Notes under the pieces: model-generated | Databases searched by the model: none | Told to the model about the DNA's origin: nothing | What the model saw: the letters and a program-made list of their open reading frames with translations, nothing else | Translations under genes and position numbers: made by a program | In this document: one piece after another, positions 43,909-55,050 of the stretch | How positions within the stretch are numbered: the stretch's first letter is position 1 | Layout of the letters: the number at the start of each line of letters is the position of its first letter | Source: Bolinopsis microptera | Taxonomy: Eukaryota; Ctenophora; Tentaculata; Lobata; Bolinopsidae | NCBI RefSeq assembly: GCF_026151205.1 | Contig: NC_087081.1 | Location: 4,769,246 to 4,833,245, forward strand | Reading direction: 5' to 3' | Length of the DNA stretch: 64,000 nucleotides

Positions 43909-46900
43909 TTATAAAGTCTTGATGAGATGTCTTCGGGCCTGGCATTTGAAATACAATTCTATATCTGATGTTAAGGATTGAAATTTCAACATAACTGCAG
44001 CCCAAAAATCTACAAGAAAAAGATATTTGTGATTGTATGCGGTTGTATGATGAAATTCTAGCGATGGTAACTTTGATGCTAATATGAGTCTTGCAAACCA
44101 CAATGCTGCAATACAAGAAAACATTATATGGCACAAGTAATAGTCAATAACCATGGTAAATAACGAAGATCTAGCTGTGAAACTTTGCCTTCTCATAGCT
44201 GCACACGATCAGCACAAGTATTCAATAACCATGGTAAATAACAAATATCTAGCTGTGAAACTTTCAAAGTGAAAGTGAAACTTTGCCTTCTCTTACCTGG
44301 AACAGGAAATGCATTCCCCTCCACGCTGATACACTGACCAGTGTGCAGAGTGTACCCAACCACTACACTACTAAGTCCATCCCCCGTGATACCGTACTGT
44401 TCTAATGGGCTCGTTGTGGTGATGTCCAGTAAAGTGTTATCCTTCACCTGTTGTTATGATAATATAGTTGTTACTTGTAAATTTAAAACTACGCTTTGGA
44501 TGACTAGAAAATATTTGATGAGTAGAAGCTTATCAGTGCTGAACGGCTTAATTTCAGGTGTACCTAATTACTATCTTAACGAGTGATACTCGTATATTAT
44601 TTGTTCCAAGACCGTCGACGAGTCCAACTCGTCGCGCGTCTTGGTAAACCTACTATTGGACGATGCAAATAACCTATACAGCATTATAATAGCCGCGAGA
44701 TAGTATCAGATATTGCTTAAAGCTTTGTAGGGTACCTGACTGTTTGCAAGGATTTGAACCTTGAACTCGTCTCGTCTAATTGGACGATTACCTCTGCCTG
44801 TCCAGTTGAGGGTGAAACTTCAAAATCAGCAACAAGGTCACCAACACTTGCCGCTGTGGGAGAAATTTATTAGGAAAATCACGCAAAACAGTTAAATTAG
44901 ATACTTGGCTAACATTAATGAAATTAATTCACTTGTTCATAACTTTTCCTACAATATGGAAACTAAATACTACAATGCTTCGAATAAATCTGTCTCTTTC
45001 AAATTTCACAACCTTGGTAGAGAGTGTTTGAAGAATGTCCTAAGTTTTCTGTGATAGAAAGGTCAGCGATAACGGGGAGCTGAAAACGAAAACCTCCACC
45101 TCCAACATTTGGGTAGATTAATGGTGGTTGCTCCATCACCTGAAGGGGAAACGATTTTGAGAAGTGAGTTTAATTTGAGGAGGAAGTGTCTCTTATTAAT
45201 GGATAATACTGGAACTTAAGTTTGTTAAGTTAGAACTTACTTGTTTTCCTTAGGATTTATAAATACAATCTTTATGTTTTAAATTGAGCAGGACACAGTA
45301 TTACAAACTTACCTTGTAACTTAGTAGGAGTGTCTGACTAGAGAAGTCAACACGAAGTATGTCAGAGCAGGACACAGTATTACTAACTTACCTTGTAACT
45401 TAGTAGGAGTGTCTGACTAGAGAAGTCAACACGAAGTAAGTCAGAGCAGGACACAGTATTACAAACTTACCTTGTAACTTAGTAGGAGTGTCTGACTAGA
45501 GAAGTCAACACGAAGTATGTCAGAGCAGGACACAGTATTACTAACTTACCTTGTAACTTAGTAGGAGTGTCTGACTAGAGAAGTCAACACGAAGTAAGTC
45601 AGAGCAGGACACAGTATTACTAACTTACCTTGTAACTTAGTAGGAGTGTCTGACTAGAGAAGTCAACACGAAGTAAGTCAGAGCAGGACACAGTATTACT
45701 AACTTACCTTGTAACTTAGTAGGAGTGTCTGACTAGAGAAGTCAACACGAAGTAAGTCAGAGCAGGACACAGTATTACAAACTTACCTTGTAACTTAGTA
45801 GGAGTGTCTGACTAGAGAAGTCAACACGAAGTAAGTCAGAGCAGGACACAGTATTACTAACTTACCTTGTAACTTAGTAGGAGTGTCTGACTAGAGAAGT
45901 CAACACGAAGTAAGTCAGAGCAGGACACAGTATTACAAACTTACCTTGTAACTTAGTAGGAGTGTCTGACTAGAGAAGTCAACACGAAGTAAGTCAGAGC
46001 AGGACACAGTATTACTTACCTTGTAACTTAATAGGAGTGTCTGACTAGAGAAGTCAACATGAAGTAAGTCAGAGCAGGACACAGTATTACTTACCTTGTA
46101 ACTTAGTAGGAGTGTCTGACTAGAGAAGTCAACACGAAGTAAGTCAGAGCAGGACACAGTATTACTAACTTACCTTGTAACTTAGTAGGAGTGTCTGACT
46201 AGAGAAGTCAACACGAAGTAAGTCAGAGCAGGACACAGTATTACTAACTTACCTTGTAACTTAGTAAGAGTGTCTGAATAGAGAAGTCAACACGAAGTAA
46301 GTCAGAGCAAGACACAGTATTACTAACTTACCTTGTAACTTAGTAAGAGTGTCTGAATAGAGAAGTCAACACGAAGTAAGTCAGAGCAGGACACAGTATT
46401 ACTAACTTACCTTGTAACTTAGTAGGAGTGTCTGACTAGAGAAGTCAACACGAAGTAAGTCAGAGCAGGACACAGTATTACTAACTTACCTTGTAACTTA
46501 GTAGGAGTGTCTGACTAGAGAAGTCAACACGAAGTAAGTCAGAGCAGGACACAGTATTACTAACTTACCTTGTAACTTAGTAGGAGTGTCTGACTAGAGA
46601 AGTCAACACGAAGTAAGTCAGAGCAGGACACAGTATTACAAACTTTCGGACCAGACACAGTGCATCCTGCGGATATTATTACGTCCATGTTGGGCCAGCG
46701 CCCGGTATGTGATTGGTGCACATACTTGTACGCTTATTCGATAAGAAGAGTCAACTAATTATTCTCCGCCGGTGCTGTCAGCCATGACAGCCGCCTAAAA
46801 TGTAGTCACTCTTAAGTCATAACTACTGCTTCATGAGATTGAGCCTAATGGCTTGTCTCATGGCCAACTATCGTTATTAAAAAAATTTAACTTAGGATAG

Positions 46901-47003
46901 GATTTTATGTTTAAATTATTGTGATTTTACCTTGACCAATGATAAGTCCAAACCATGATGTTAATAAGACGAACAAAGGTGTCGTCTTTATATTCAGAAT
47001 CAT
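43909..47003 (-). CDS. Uncharacterised secreted protein, six exons
   Basis: Six minus-strand exons in agreeing phase: 46931-47003 (signal peptide, MILNIKTTPLFVLLTSW, ends GQ), 46569-46666 (CTVSGPKVCNTVSCSDLLR, ends LLLSYK), 45013-45139 (VMEQPPLIYPNVGGGG, then FRFQLPVIADLS), 44792-44853 (SVGDLVADFEVSPSTGQAE), 44297-44447 (VKDNTLLDITTTSPLEQYG, later LHTGQCISVEGNAFPVP), 43909-44009 (DFWAAVMLKFQSLTSDIELY, stop). About 203 residues, no membrane helix, four Cys in the first half. All junctions are GT-AG. The beta-rich look suggests an extracellular domain, but I cannot name it. Intron 2 contains about 17 tandem copies of the exon 2 3' end with its splice donor. The last exon is the least certain. 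Confidence 0.55.
44140..44290. repeat. Tandem duplication next to an exon
   Basis: CAATAACCATGGTAAATAAC, then ATCTAGCTGTGAAACTTT and GCCTTCTC, occurs at 44144-44196 and again at 44220-44291, the second copy with an extra CAAAGTGAAAGTGAAACTTT. It lies in the last intron of the minus-strand gene, ending at the donor of its fifth exon. Confidence 0.6.
44582..44650. repeat. GC-rich repeat A, copy in an intron
   Basis: GTGATACTCGTATATTATTTG followed by the GACCGTCGACGAGTCCAACT and CGTCGCGCGTCTTGGTA parts matches the copies at 1738 and 55490. It lies between exons 4 and 5 of the minus-strand secreted-protein gene. Confidence 0.6.
45281..46650 (-). repeat. 79 bp tandem array carrying repeated exon end plus splice donor
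   Basis: Eighteen anchors of GGACACAGTA (45291, then every 79 bp to 46002, 46077 and 46152 at 75 bp, then every 79 bp to 46626) define about 17 near-identical units. On the minus strand each unit holds the 3' half of exon 2 (from AATACTGTGTCCTGC to AGTTACAAG) and its donor GTAAGT, then about ten intron bases. The first unit at 46569-46647 is the real exon end. Units of 79 bp carry TAG after the donor and shift frame. The two 75 bp units are in frame and open. Confidence 0.9.
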
Positions 47004-47711
47004 TTGATTCTTGAGTTAATCATAACTAAAATTATTTAACATGAATTGTAAATATTGAGTCATCATATTTGAATCCTTAATTGCTAGGCCAAAAAAAACA
47101 ACATACATCGGGAGTCTAACTTTTTAAATAGTTGAACTGAAAGTTTAGTTGAACAACAAGAATTGCAAACGTTTTTAATAGCCCAGCGACAAACAGTAAA
47201 AGTTAAAACCGCACTAATAATAAAGTTATACAATTAGTAAACAATAGCAGTCAGAGACTATCCTGTGGTCGGCTAACACAATAAACAAAGGATCGCGGTA
47301 TTTACTAAATATTTACTATTTACTGACACGCCTTCAGCCCTTGCCTTCTGCAGATGAGTCGTTCCGATATCTTCTGCTGATCACGATTATTGTAAAGACA
47401 CTAAGATAATTATGCTATCTTTATTATCGAAGAAAATACTATCATAGTATGTGAACATAGTCTACCTTATCTAAAGAGGACGTATCCTGGCAAGCGAGGT
47501 CCTTAACAGCAATTTCTCGTTACATTAAACTAGTTTTAGGTAGGTACGTGTCTCTCTCCTCCCTCGCACCTCTGTACACTATGTGATACAAACAGACACC
47601 ATATTAATATTATTAATAATAAAAGCAGGAATAACATAAATGCATAAAGAAGACAAATCTAACCTAGTATACGTTTGAAAGGTTTTCTTCACAATTTCCA
47701 AAAACAAAAAT
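47004..47711. other. Spacer between two minus-strand genes
   Basis: AT-rich sequence upstream of the secreted-protein gene and downstream of GPCR 2. No ORF, repeat or clear promoter is seen. Confidence 0.5.
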
Positions 47712-48656
47712 TTAATATTTTGTCCCCGACCAAAGGAATCTTCTAAAACTTAAAACAGTCAGACTGTGAATGAAAAAGTTGGCCAAAATATTCAGCAAGA
47801 TAATTGCTGTTGCGAATCTGTAAAAGTGATAATGAAAGAAGCTTATTCGATTGAGACCTGGTTTACTTGTTGCTGCAAAAGACATTGCGAAGCAGTAAAT
47901 TGTTAACGGTACAACGGAAACTGTGTACAACACAGCTGTACCAATGGTAGTGACGAGTCCTTGCCACCTTTCTTTACCATTACTTCGTCTAGCAGCTCTT
48001 CTAGCTTTGAGTAGATGCATCACAATCAGGCTTGTTGATGTTACAACCAGAACATTAGGTATGACCAGGTTCAGTACGGTTGATATGAGAAGAGAGGATG
48101 TGGTGGTTGGTGTGGTGAAATCACAGGAGTAGGTCCTCAGGTCGAAGCAAACGTCCACACCATCTAGGAATGTGATGGGGACATTCCAAGATACCGCCCA
48201 GACCACCGCGCATACTTGGTGGGACTTCTCTGGTGTGAGGTATCTGGACCTTTTCGGGAACTTTAGGATACTCAGCTTGCTAACTGCCATGGCACATGTC
48301 AGGAGCAGGCAAGCTGTTCCAAAGTAATACATCATGTAAGGCTGAATCTGACAGAACTGTTCCCCCAGAACCCATTGATCAGCTATCAGTGAAATAAGTC
48401 TGGGGAACACCCAAAAGGTGCACACAGCCATGTCACATACCGCAATGTGCTGCATCACGGCAATGATAAAGTTGTGTAGTCTGAATGCTTTGTACTTTAT
48501 GGAGGCAATCAAGATGGTCATGTCTCCGCTGAAGGAGAAGAATGTTACGAGGAGATAGTAGAGGATCCAGGTGTGCCTGATGACGTCACTGTGCCTGATG
48601 ACGTCACTCTTCATACCGAATATGGACCTGTTCCCATGTGTGCAGTTGATCAACAT
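47712..48656 (-). CDS. Class A-like GPCR 2, intronless, degenerate motifs
   Basis: A single 314-codon exon with seven hydrophobic helices. The start is the ATG at 48656 (MLINCTHGNRSIFG, with two N-glycosylation sequons). Class A layout is visible: WVLGEQFCQ has the ECL1 Trp and TM3 Cys, YSCDF the ECL2 Cys, TM5 has Pro, loop 3 is basic (KARRAARRSNGK), TM6 has VVPL. Key activation motifs are altered: the TM1 Asn is Asp (SGDMTIL), DRY is replaced by VSKL (Lys at the Arg position), and NPxxY by NFFIH. An 18 bp tandem duplication repeats SDVIRH near the N-terminus. These changes suggest a divergent orphan receptor. The frame is fully open. GPCR 1 is 9 kb away and not especially similar. Confidence 0.8.
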   Translation of the reverse strand: MLINCTHGNRSIFGMKSDVIRHSDVIRHTWILYYLLVTFFSFSGDMTILIASIKYKAFRLHNFIIAVMQHIAVCDMAVCTFWVFPRLISLIADQWVLGEQFCQIQPYMMYYFGTACLLLTCAMAVSKLSILKFPKRSRYLTPEKSHQVCAVVWAVSWNVPITFLDGVDVCFDLRTYSCDFTTPTTTSSLLISTVLNLVIPNVLVVTSTSLIVMHLLKARRAARRSNGKERWQGLVTTIGTAVLYTVSVVPLTIYCFAMSFAATSKPGLNRISFFHYHFYRFATAIILLNILANFFIHSLTVLSFRRFLWSGTKY

Positions 48657-49964
48657 TTTCTGAGAAGTTTAAATAGAGTTAGATTAGTCAAGTGATGTTA
48701 TAGTCAGTCGAAAGGTCGAATAATCAACATTTACAGATTCAGATAATATAGATGTGGTATGTTAAACATAGAGACTAGAGAGATCCAAAAAAATGTAATC
48801 TAGAAATTTACGATCTGGTATTCAGTTTCGCATCTGCTTTGGTTAACAGTGAACCAAGACCCGTGGAGTTCAGATTAATGTAGAGGAGAATGTATTGCAA
48901 TCGATAGTGTGAAAATGGATAATCTAATCTCTAATTCACTTTTACTTTAAGTAGGTTCGAATTAATTAGTTTGAAACTGCACTACCACTACCGCCTTATC
49001 TTACGCCAAACTAAACTTATCTAAAACTACCGCTTACAATAACCGATACGCTGAAACCCTTGTTTCACTTTTAGGACCATTTCCCCGCATATGGAAGAAG
49101 TATTTGGAAAGTTTTGATAAAAATATATTTATATAATATGTATGTTTAAACATATTTAACACTACAAATCCATTACATTAATGAAGACGTGACAGAAGGA
49201 ATTGATTCAATGTAGTCCTATAAGTATAACTCTCTTCGCGTCCTAAGATAGCGTTTCTCCGGTCGTAATTAGGAGCAATAACTACAATTATAATTGTATT
49301 TATTGCTATTTAATATTATTATTATTATAGAGATGTTATGATCAGAGGACCCCGGCAAATTATTCTTGGTCGTAATTCGGAGTTTTCTGTACAATGTATA
49401 CTAATATATTATTTGAATAATACAAAATCATCAGTGAGGATGATTACAAACAGGGCTCCTGCATAAATTACTTTACATCATATTATGTTCCAGCCATGAT
49501 GGCTTTCGTTAATAATGATATCCAGTTTAAAGGTCGGTCGAAAGTTCAGCTGAAATTAAAATTCAACAATACCTTGTAGTTGCATAATGACACGTTTGGG
49601 ATCGGTCTACCACGATTATGATAACTGACAACTGCGATAATCATAAACGGTTAAGAAAATCAGTATTGCATCATAGTCGATTCAAATTTGAATCGATTAC
49701 ATTTCACTTAAGCGATTATTATTTAATAATGTTTAAGTATTGATATGTTTGAGGATCGTGATGGATCGATCAATACAATCAATATCAATACTCCACAAAA
49801 CCAAAAGAGATATACACTGGCTCTTAAATAATCAGTGATGATCATCGGTTAATGAACATGACCATCGATATCAACAGTATAAATCCTGTTGAGCTATACA
49901 ATATTCTTTGTCATAGCATTCATTCGTCAAACTGAATTACATAGTAATATACTTGTTTACTATA

Positions 49965-50548
49965 CCTTACAAGACTTTTTCATAACGTACGAAATGCGAC
50001 GGTTTTCCCGAAATTTCGCCATATTTTCGGACCGCCAAAATTTCGGTCGTCGTAATAGAATCCGTCGCATTATTTTTAGCTTATTCCAATAATTGTGGCT
50101 ACATCGATTCATTTTGTTCTTGAAAAGTTAGTGATTATATGATGGTGGGACAAATAAACACAATATTCCATGATGAATTTAATGTCAAGTAATACGTTTT
50201 AAATTTACAATAAATTACATTTATGTGCTAACATAAACGTCTTATAAGAGACTAAGTCAAGATAAACAATTTAATACCAAACTCAATAAGTGAAACTGAA
50301 AGAGTCGAGCCGGACCCCTTAGAGGAAGATGAAGAAATCGATTTATAAGTTTCATTTTGTTTCAACATGATTTTACCGATTTTTAGAAAATTTTGAATTT
50401 CCTTTGTGTCGAAAACAAAATGATGAAAAATACCCTTATTTTCTGTGACGTCCGAAATGTGACGGTTTTTGTTCAATTTCGCCACATTTTCGGACCGCCA
50501 AAATTTCGGTCGTCGCAAATTGGTCCGCCACAAAAATGTCTTGTAAGG
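49965..50548. mobile_element. 584 bp TA-flanked TIR element, CCTTACAAGAC family
   Basis: CCTTACAAGACTTTTT begins at 49965, and the reverse complement of the right end is CCTTACAAGACATTTTT; both abut TA (49963-49964, 50549-50550). Inside, a roughly 70 bp block is present as direct copies at about 49989 and 50449: (G/C)GAAAT(G/A)T/CGACGGTTTT, then TTTCGCCA, then TTTTCGGACCGCCAAAATTT and CGGTCGTCG. The terminal motif is shared with 27973-29128. No transposase. Confidence 0.65.
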
Positions 50549-52067
50549 TAGTTGATTTTGATAATTCTATGACTTTACTGTATTTGTCTGCAACTGTTTT
50601 CACGGAGCGAATAAATCAACTAATGTTTAATCACAATGCTGGCAAGCATAACCGTTGCCCTTATATTCACAACACTATGTACCCCCTATACTATTATATC
50701 CCCTTTATTGTTTTCCAGGCATTAAGACTCATCGAAAGTAGTTCAGCAGGTATATTTAAGTTCAAAACATTCTAATTCAATGTTAAAGATGACAGGAATA
50801 AGAAATATAGTTATGTGGAGGTTTTTAAGAAATTTGCGCAAAATACGCGCCAGCATGTTATACGAAATTAGGTAAAAAACCCAAAATCGCCATATTCAGG
50901 TGCCTTAAAAACCATGTTAAAATTGAGTTAGAGATCTGAAACTTTGCAGAGCGTCTAGACCTTGTCCAAATCGACTGTGAAAAAAATTTCATGTTGCAGG
51001 AGTATCGGGAAGTGGGTTTTCTGGAACCCCTGTTTTACAACAGATTGTCGTGAAGCTATATATATATGTATAGACGCTTTTGCAGTAAATTGTAGCCTAC
51101 ATTTAAGTGTCCGTAGATTCAAAAGTATAAAAGATACAGTCATTTCGAACCACAAGTTTTAAAGATAATTGTTTATACTTTAGTTTACATTATATCGAAA
51201 AATAATTTATCGTCATCATCATCACTTGATGACGTCATCAATTTAAGTGTTTTTAAAACTTGATTTTTGACAAAATAACAACTTTTCAAATCGATTTTAA
51301 AGCATTAAGGAGTAATTTTATTCAAAATCTGAGGACATTTTCATCTTAGATAATTGTTCAAGCATTCTGAAAATTTACCGGAAAGTTTTCCTACCTTGCT
51401 CCTTCATAAAGATATTCGCTATTGAAGTTTGTGCTTTTTTGAAGAATAATTTTATAAAAACACAAAAGTTGTGAATTAGTATTCTCTGGTGTTGGGCCAT
51501 CCCTTGGGTTGTGGAGCTCAATTTTGCTTCCTAAAGGTCTAAATTGTGTTATAGGCTAGTTTTAAAGTTGAAAATCGAAAAGTTGCACACGTGGGGACAC
51601 GCCCAAATTCATTTAAAATAGCTAAAATCACTAAAAATTGTTATTTTCACGATTTTTACCAACTTTGGAGTCCCGTTGTGATCCAAGTTCTTTTTGAAAT
51701 CTTCTGAAACTTTTCATGCTTATCAAACTATATATTAAATAACACTATGCAAAAATTTATGGTGATTCAATATTTTATGCGCAAGCAACGTCCGCTCAAA
51801 GTTTGCACGTGCGAAAGGTGAGAATTTTGCTCATTCGTGATTTCGAATATATTCTGCTTTCCCACGATATTAAAATGGCATTATATATGAATTTAATGCC
51901 AACTTGAATGAGTAAAAAGTGCTATATTCAGTCTGTTATTGACAGATATGCCTACCTAAACACAAGGAAACGTTTTCAAAGGTAACATTTCGAAATCGTT
52001 GAAATTACCTCCTTATTAAGTTTCGACTGTGTAAATTATCCTGACATTATAATCAAAAAGAGATGAT

Positions 52068-52396
52068 ATTTGACCAAAACCCATAATCATGGGTAGAGTG
52101 AACCGCTGCCAGTGTCTCTCTTTTCCAAACAAAAGAAAATGATATTAATTTGAGGAACCGTCCGCAAATGCAAATTGATACCGAGAATGAAATCGGTCGC
52201 TCGCTTTTCCCATTCATTCACGGCTTACGTATTGTAATAAAGCTTATTGAATGGGAAAAGCGAGCGACCGATTTCATTCTCGGTATCAATTTGCATTTGC
52301 GGACGGTTCCTCAAATTAATATCATTTTCTTTTGTTTGGAAAAGAGAGACACTGGCAGCGGTTCACTCTACCCATGATTATGGGTTTTGGTCAAAT
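52068..52396. repeat. Exact inverted repeat, 149 bp arms and 31 bp loop
   Basis: Arms 52068-52216 and 52248-52396 are reverse complements without a mismatch that I could find; the loop is 52217-52247. Landmarks: GGGTAGAGTGAACCGCTGCC in the left arm and GGCAGCGGTTCACTCTACCC in the right. The apparent ORF at 52150-52377 spans the palindrome and is not taken as a gene. No flanking duplication is visible. Confidence 0.9.
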
Positions 52397-52584
52397 TTCC
52401 TACTTATTAATTAAGTTTAATACTACTGCTTCTATAACCAGTTACCTATCCCAATTGGAGAGAAACAAAATTCAAACACAGAAATTGTGAAATTTTTAAT
52501 GCTGTCTATTATACTACAATTGTGAATGATAAATTTTTCAAAAATATGTCTTCTACCCGACGTTTTCTTGTTACCATCGTCTCC

Positions 52585-53892
52585 TTAGAAGTTCCATTTT
52601 GTGTGGATCTTGTTTAGGTTCAAATTGAGTTTAGCTCCTCCGAACTCCAACTCCAGTCCTTGTTCTTCCGTTCCCTCTTCTTCCGTCCCCTCTTCTTCCT
52701 CGTCCTCACTGCATTTCAACCAGAGATTCTCCGATCTGCTGCAGTCATGGTTTATAAAGCGGGCCTCACATTCCATAATGCTAGTTGTCCACTCATCACA
52801 CTGCACATCGTCTACCAGTATGGGAGGGTCCTTCAAAAATTCATAAATGTGTTCTGGAATGTAGTTGTCGTTCTGTGGTGCACTTCCCCATGCCACAGCG
52901 TATTTGTATCCCAGATACTGGCAGGACAGATTAGCAGCGTGGTCGTTAAATGAGTCATCACAAACAGTGCCAGTTTGCGAAACTGCCGGGTCGTTTCTGT
53001 CTCGGAGAGTTACAAGGAGGAGTCCCTCAAATCCGTAAGAGAGTGCATCGTCTTGGTACTTCATCAGGTAGGCTTGTTCGAACCTCCATTCTGGTTCTGA
53101 GCTGTTGCCAGCACACTTCAACCACAAGTTCTCGAAAATGTTACAGTCGTGTCCTTCCAATACGTCAGCTTCACACTCCGTTATGTTGGTTTTGCTTTCA
53201 TCACAATATACGTCATCCACCAATATATCTATGTTGTACTCCACCAGGATACTAGCAGGGATAAATTGTCTGCCGTTGCCCCACTTGCTGTCCTTCTCGC
53301 TGCCCCACTCCTCAGCGGATTCGTATCCAAGGTACTGGCAAGATAGATCTGCTGCGTGGTCATTAAATTTGTCATCACAGACAGTACCAGATAGCCATCC
53401 GTCAGTCTCATGATCACTAAAGTGGACAACCAGCAGACCTTCTCTCCCCTTCTCTATCTCCTCTGTTCTATTATTCAGGAAGTAAAGACCGGCTCCAATC
53501 CACTCCAACTCCGGGTCTGTGCTGTTGTCATCACTTTCCAAACATTTGTAGGCCCAGACAGAACCAGCTCAACGTTCGCCGCCACATTGATTGACCAGGT
53601 AACGTTCATCTAGATGATTGATGCAGGGGAACTCATGCACCTTTTCATCTGGGAATATTTCATTAGCAGGTACAGCACTGTATTCTGTAGAGTTACACAT
53701 ATCCTGGATGACGCTATAACCACCATTATATCGGTATAAGGTGAACATCTCGTCTCCTACTTCTGCAAGAAGTAGACTATACCCGCTACCTCCTTGATCC
53801 TCCAACGAGTGCCACCTGCTTGGCACCACAGTTTCGTCTTCAGCGTGAACAAAGGTTAACACAACCAATACTAACGCAAGTATCTGTCGCAT
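52585..53892 (-). CDS. Secreted SRCR-domain protein with an in-frame TGA
   Basis: One intronless frame of 436 codons, open except for TGA at codon 108 (53569-53571). A signal peptide (MRQILALVLVVLTFVHA) is followed by a diverged Cys-containing domain of about 105 residues (SRWHSLEDQGG, CINHLDERYLVNQCGGER), the TGA, then AGSVWAYKCLES. Two clear SRCR domains follow, each with the six-Cys group A pattern: GTVCDD, LSCQYLGY, ILVDDV(Y/Q)CDE, ECEA, (H)DC, LWLKC. The tail is acidic (EDEEEEGTEEEGTEEQG) and has no membrane helix. SRCR proteins bind polyanions or microbial surfaces, or act in adhesion. The stop might be a nonsense mutation, read-through or error; a Trp codon TGG would fit. If real, only the first domain is made. 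Confidence 0.8.
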
Positions 53893-54262
53893 TGCTACCT
53901 ATAATTTTTTATGATAAAGTAATAAATAATTTTGTATCATTTTGATATTAAATCCGGCTATTTTTGGCAAACAATAAGTTATCCAGATCAAAGCGTATGA
54001 ATATTTAAATAATGTGTACAAACATCAGAACTGCCCTGACACTCATCAAAAAGTGGATTTTAAGTTATTTTATGCTCTGTCATGCCGGGCTGAAAGTCCT
54101 GCCATATCCACAGAATAGATTTTCCAGTGTGCTTTATTCACTCTTTCACTATACACTCTAATGTCGGCAGTTGAAATCAGAAAATAAAGTATGTCAAATT
54201 GTTCGTTAATTTATAAAGAGTTTTGGTAAATGCTTTGACTAAAGATTGGAATTGTGTTAAAG

Positions 54263-54330
54263 TTTAACGGGTGATACTCGTAAAATATTTGGTCCAACTC
54301 GGCGCGCGTCCTGGTAGGTTATAAACTAAC
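54263..54330. repeat. GC-rich repeat A, copy
   Basis: AACGGGTGATACTCGTAAAA, then TATTTGGTCCAACTCGGCGC and GCGTCCTGGTAGGTTATAAA: the short version, without the GGACCGTCGAC part, as in the second copy near 1822. Confidence 0.6.
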
Positions 54331-54770
54331 AAGTTAAAGTTAGGGTTCATCAAAAGTTAGGGTTCATGAAAAGATTTTACTCTTCTCAGCGGGGAGTTAA
54401 TCTAAAATAGATAATCGACGTTAAAAATTCAAACCTTACGTCGGATACTGACGTTAAATAAATTATTGTAAAGATCCAGTTTTGATCAGATAGAGCAGAA
54501 CTGAATAATGGAAATGTCGTGGTTCTTCCCTCATGAATGTCAACCTTTTATAAGTAAGCTATCTTGAGCAAGGGCTAGTGCACGTGCAAACAATGCATGG
54601 GAGGGCGTTGCACGTGCAAACAATGAGTAGGGCGCTGCACCTGTGTTTTATAGAACCTCCAGCTGACTACTCACTCCACGTGACACGAGGAGTGAGAAGA
54701 CAATATGGCACGTTTTTATTCTTTTTATTCTTTTTTCAACGAGCAGCTTAATTTTTAATTCAGAAACTTC

Positions 54771-55050
54771 CACGCTCTGCGATCCTTCAATATTCTAAAT
54801 AAAATTTATTTCAGTTGCTCCGAGTCCTTGGAGTTGGGGACCATTGTAAACTCCACAGTTCACGTGCTTTTTTATTTTAAGTCGGGTTAGAATCTGTATG
54901 ACTTTTCCAATTCGCTCTGATCCTTCAATATTCTTAAAAAAATTGAGTCCAGTTTCTCCGGGTCCTTGGGGAGCATTGTGAACACTGAACTTTACGTGCT
55001 TCCTCATTTTAAGTAGGATTAGAATTTGTCTGGCGCTAAAATTACTAGTA
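54771..55050. repeat. Diverged tandem duplication, about 140 bp period
   Basis: GCTCTGCGATCCTTCAATAT at 54774 and GCTCTGATCCTTCAATATTC at 54914 start two copies that also share CTCCGAGTCCTTGG/CTCCGGGTCCTTGG, CACGTGC/TACGTGC and TTTTAAGT(C/A)GG. No coding frame is shared. Confidence 0.65.

Larger units (their letters stand above)
48657..52584. other. Intergenic region with a TIR element and a large palindrome
   Basis: No host gene is supported. It contains the TIR element 49965-50548 and the exact palindrome 52068-52396. Between 50850 and 52020 the sequence consists of unique AT-rich DNA with text such as AAAATCGCCATATTCAGG that has no ORF above 66 codons. Confidence 0.5.

Noticed and set aside
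44740-44790. tRNA B-box-like AGGTTCAAATCC on the minus strand
   Set aside because: No A box or cloverleaf. It lies just after exon 4 of the minus-strand gene and an alternative reading of that exon runs through it.
45933-46157. Minus-strand ORF with three SCSDLLRVDFSSQTLLLSYK units as an independent protein
   Set aside because: It is the stretch where two 75 bp units happen to read through the splice donors. I treat it as part of the intron array.
52150-52377. 75-codon ORF across the large palindrome
   Set aside because: It reads into its own reverse complement, so it is a by-product of the inverted repeat.
53569-53571. Selenocysteine codon in the SRCR protein
   Set aside because: The flanking residues match no known selenoprotein motif, and SRCR proteins are extracellular disulfide proteins. 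I looked for no SECIS computationally, so this is a low-prior rejection.
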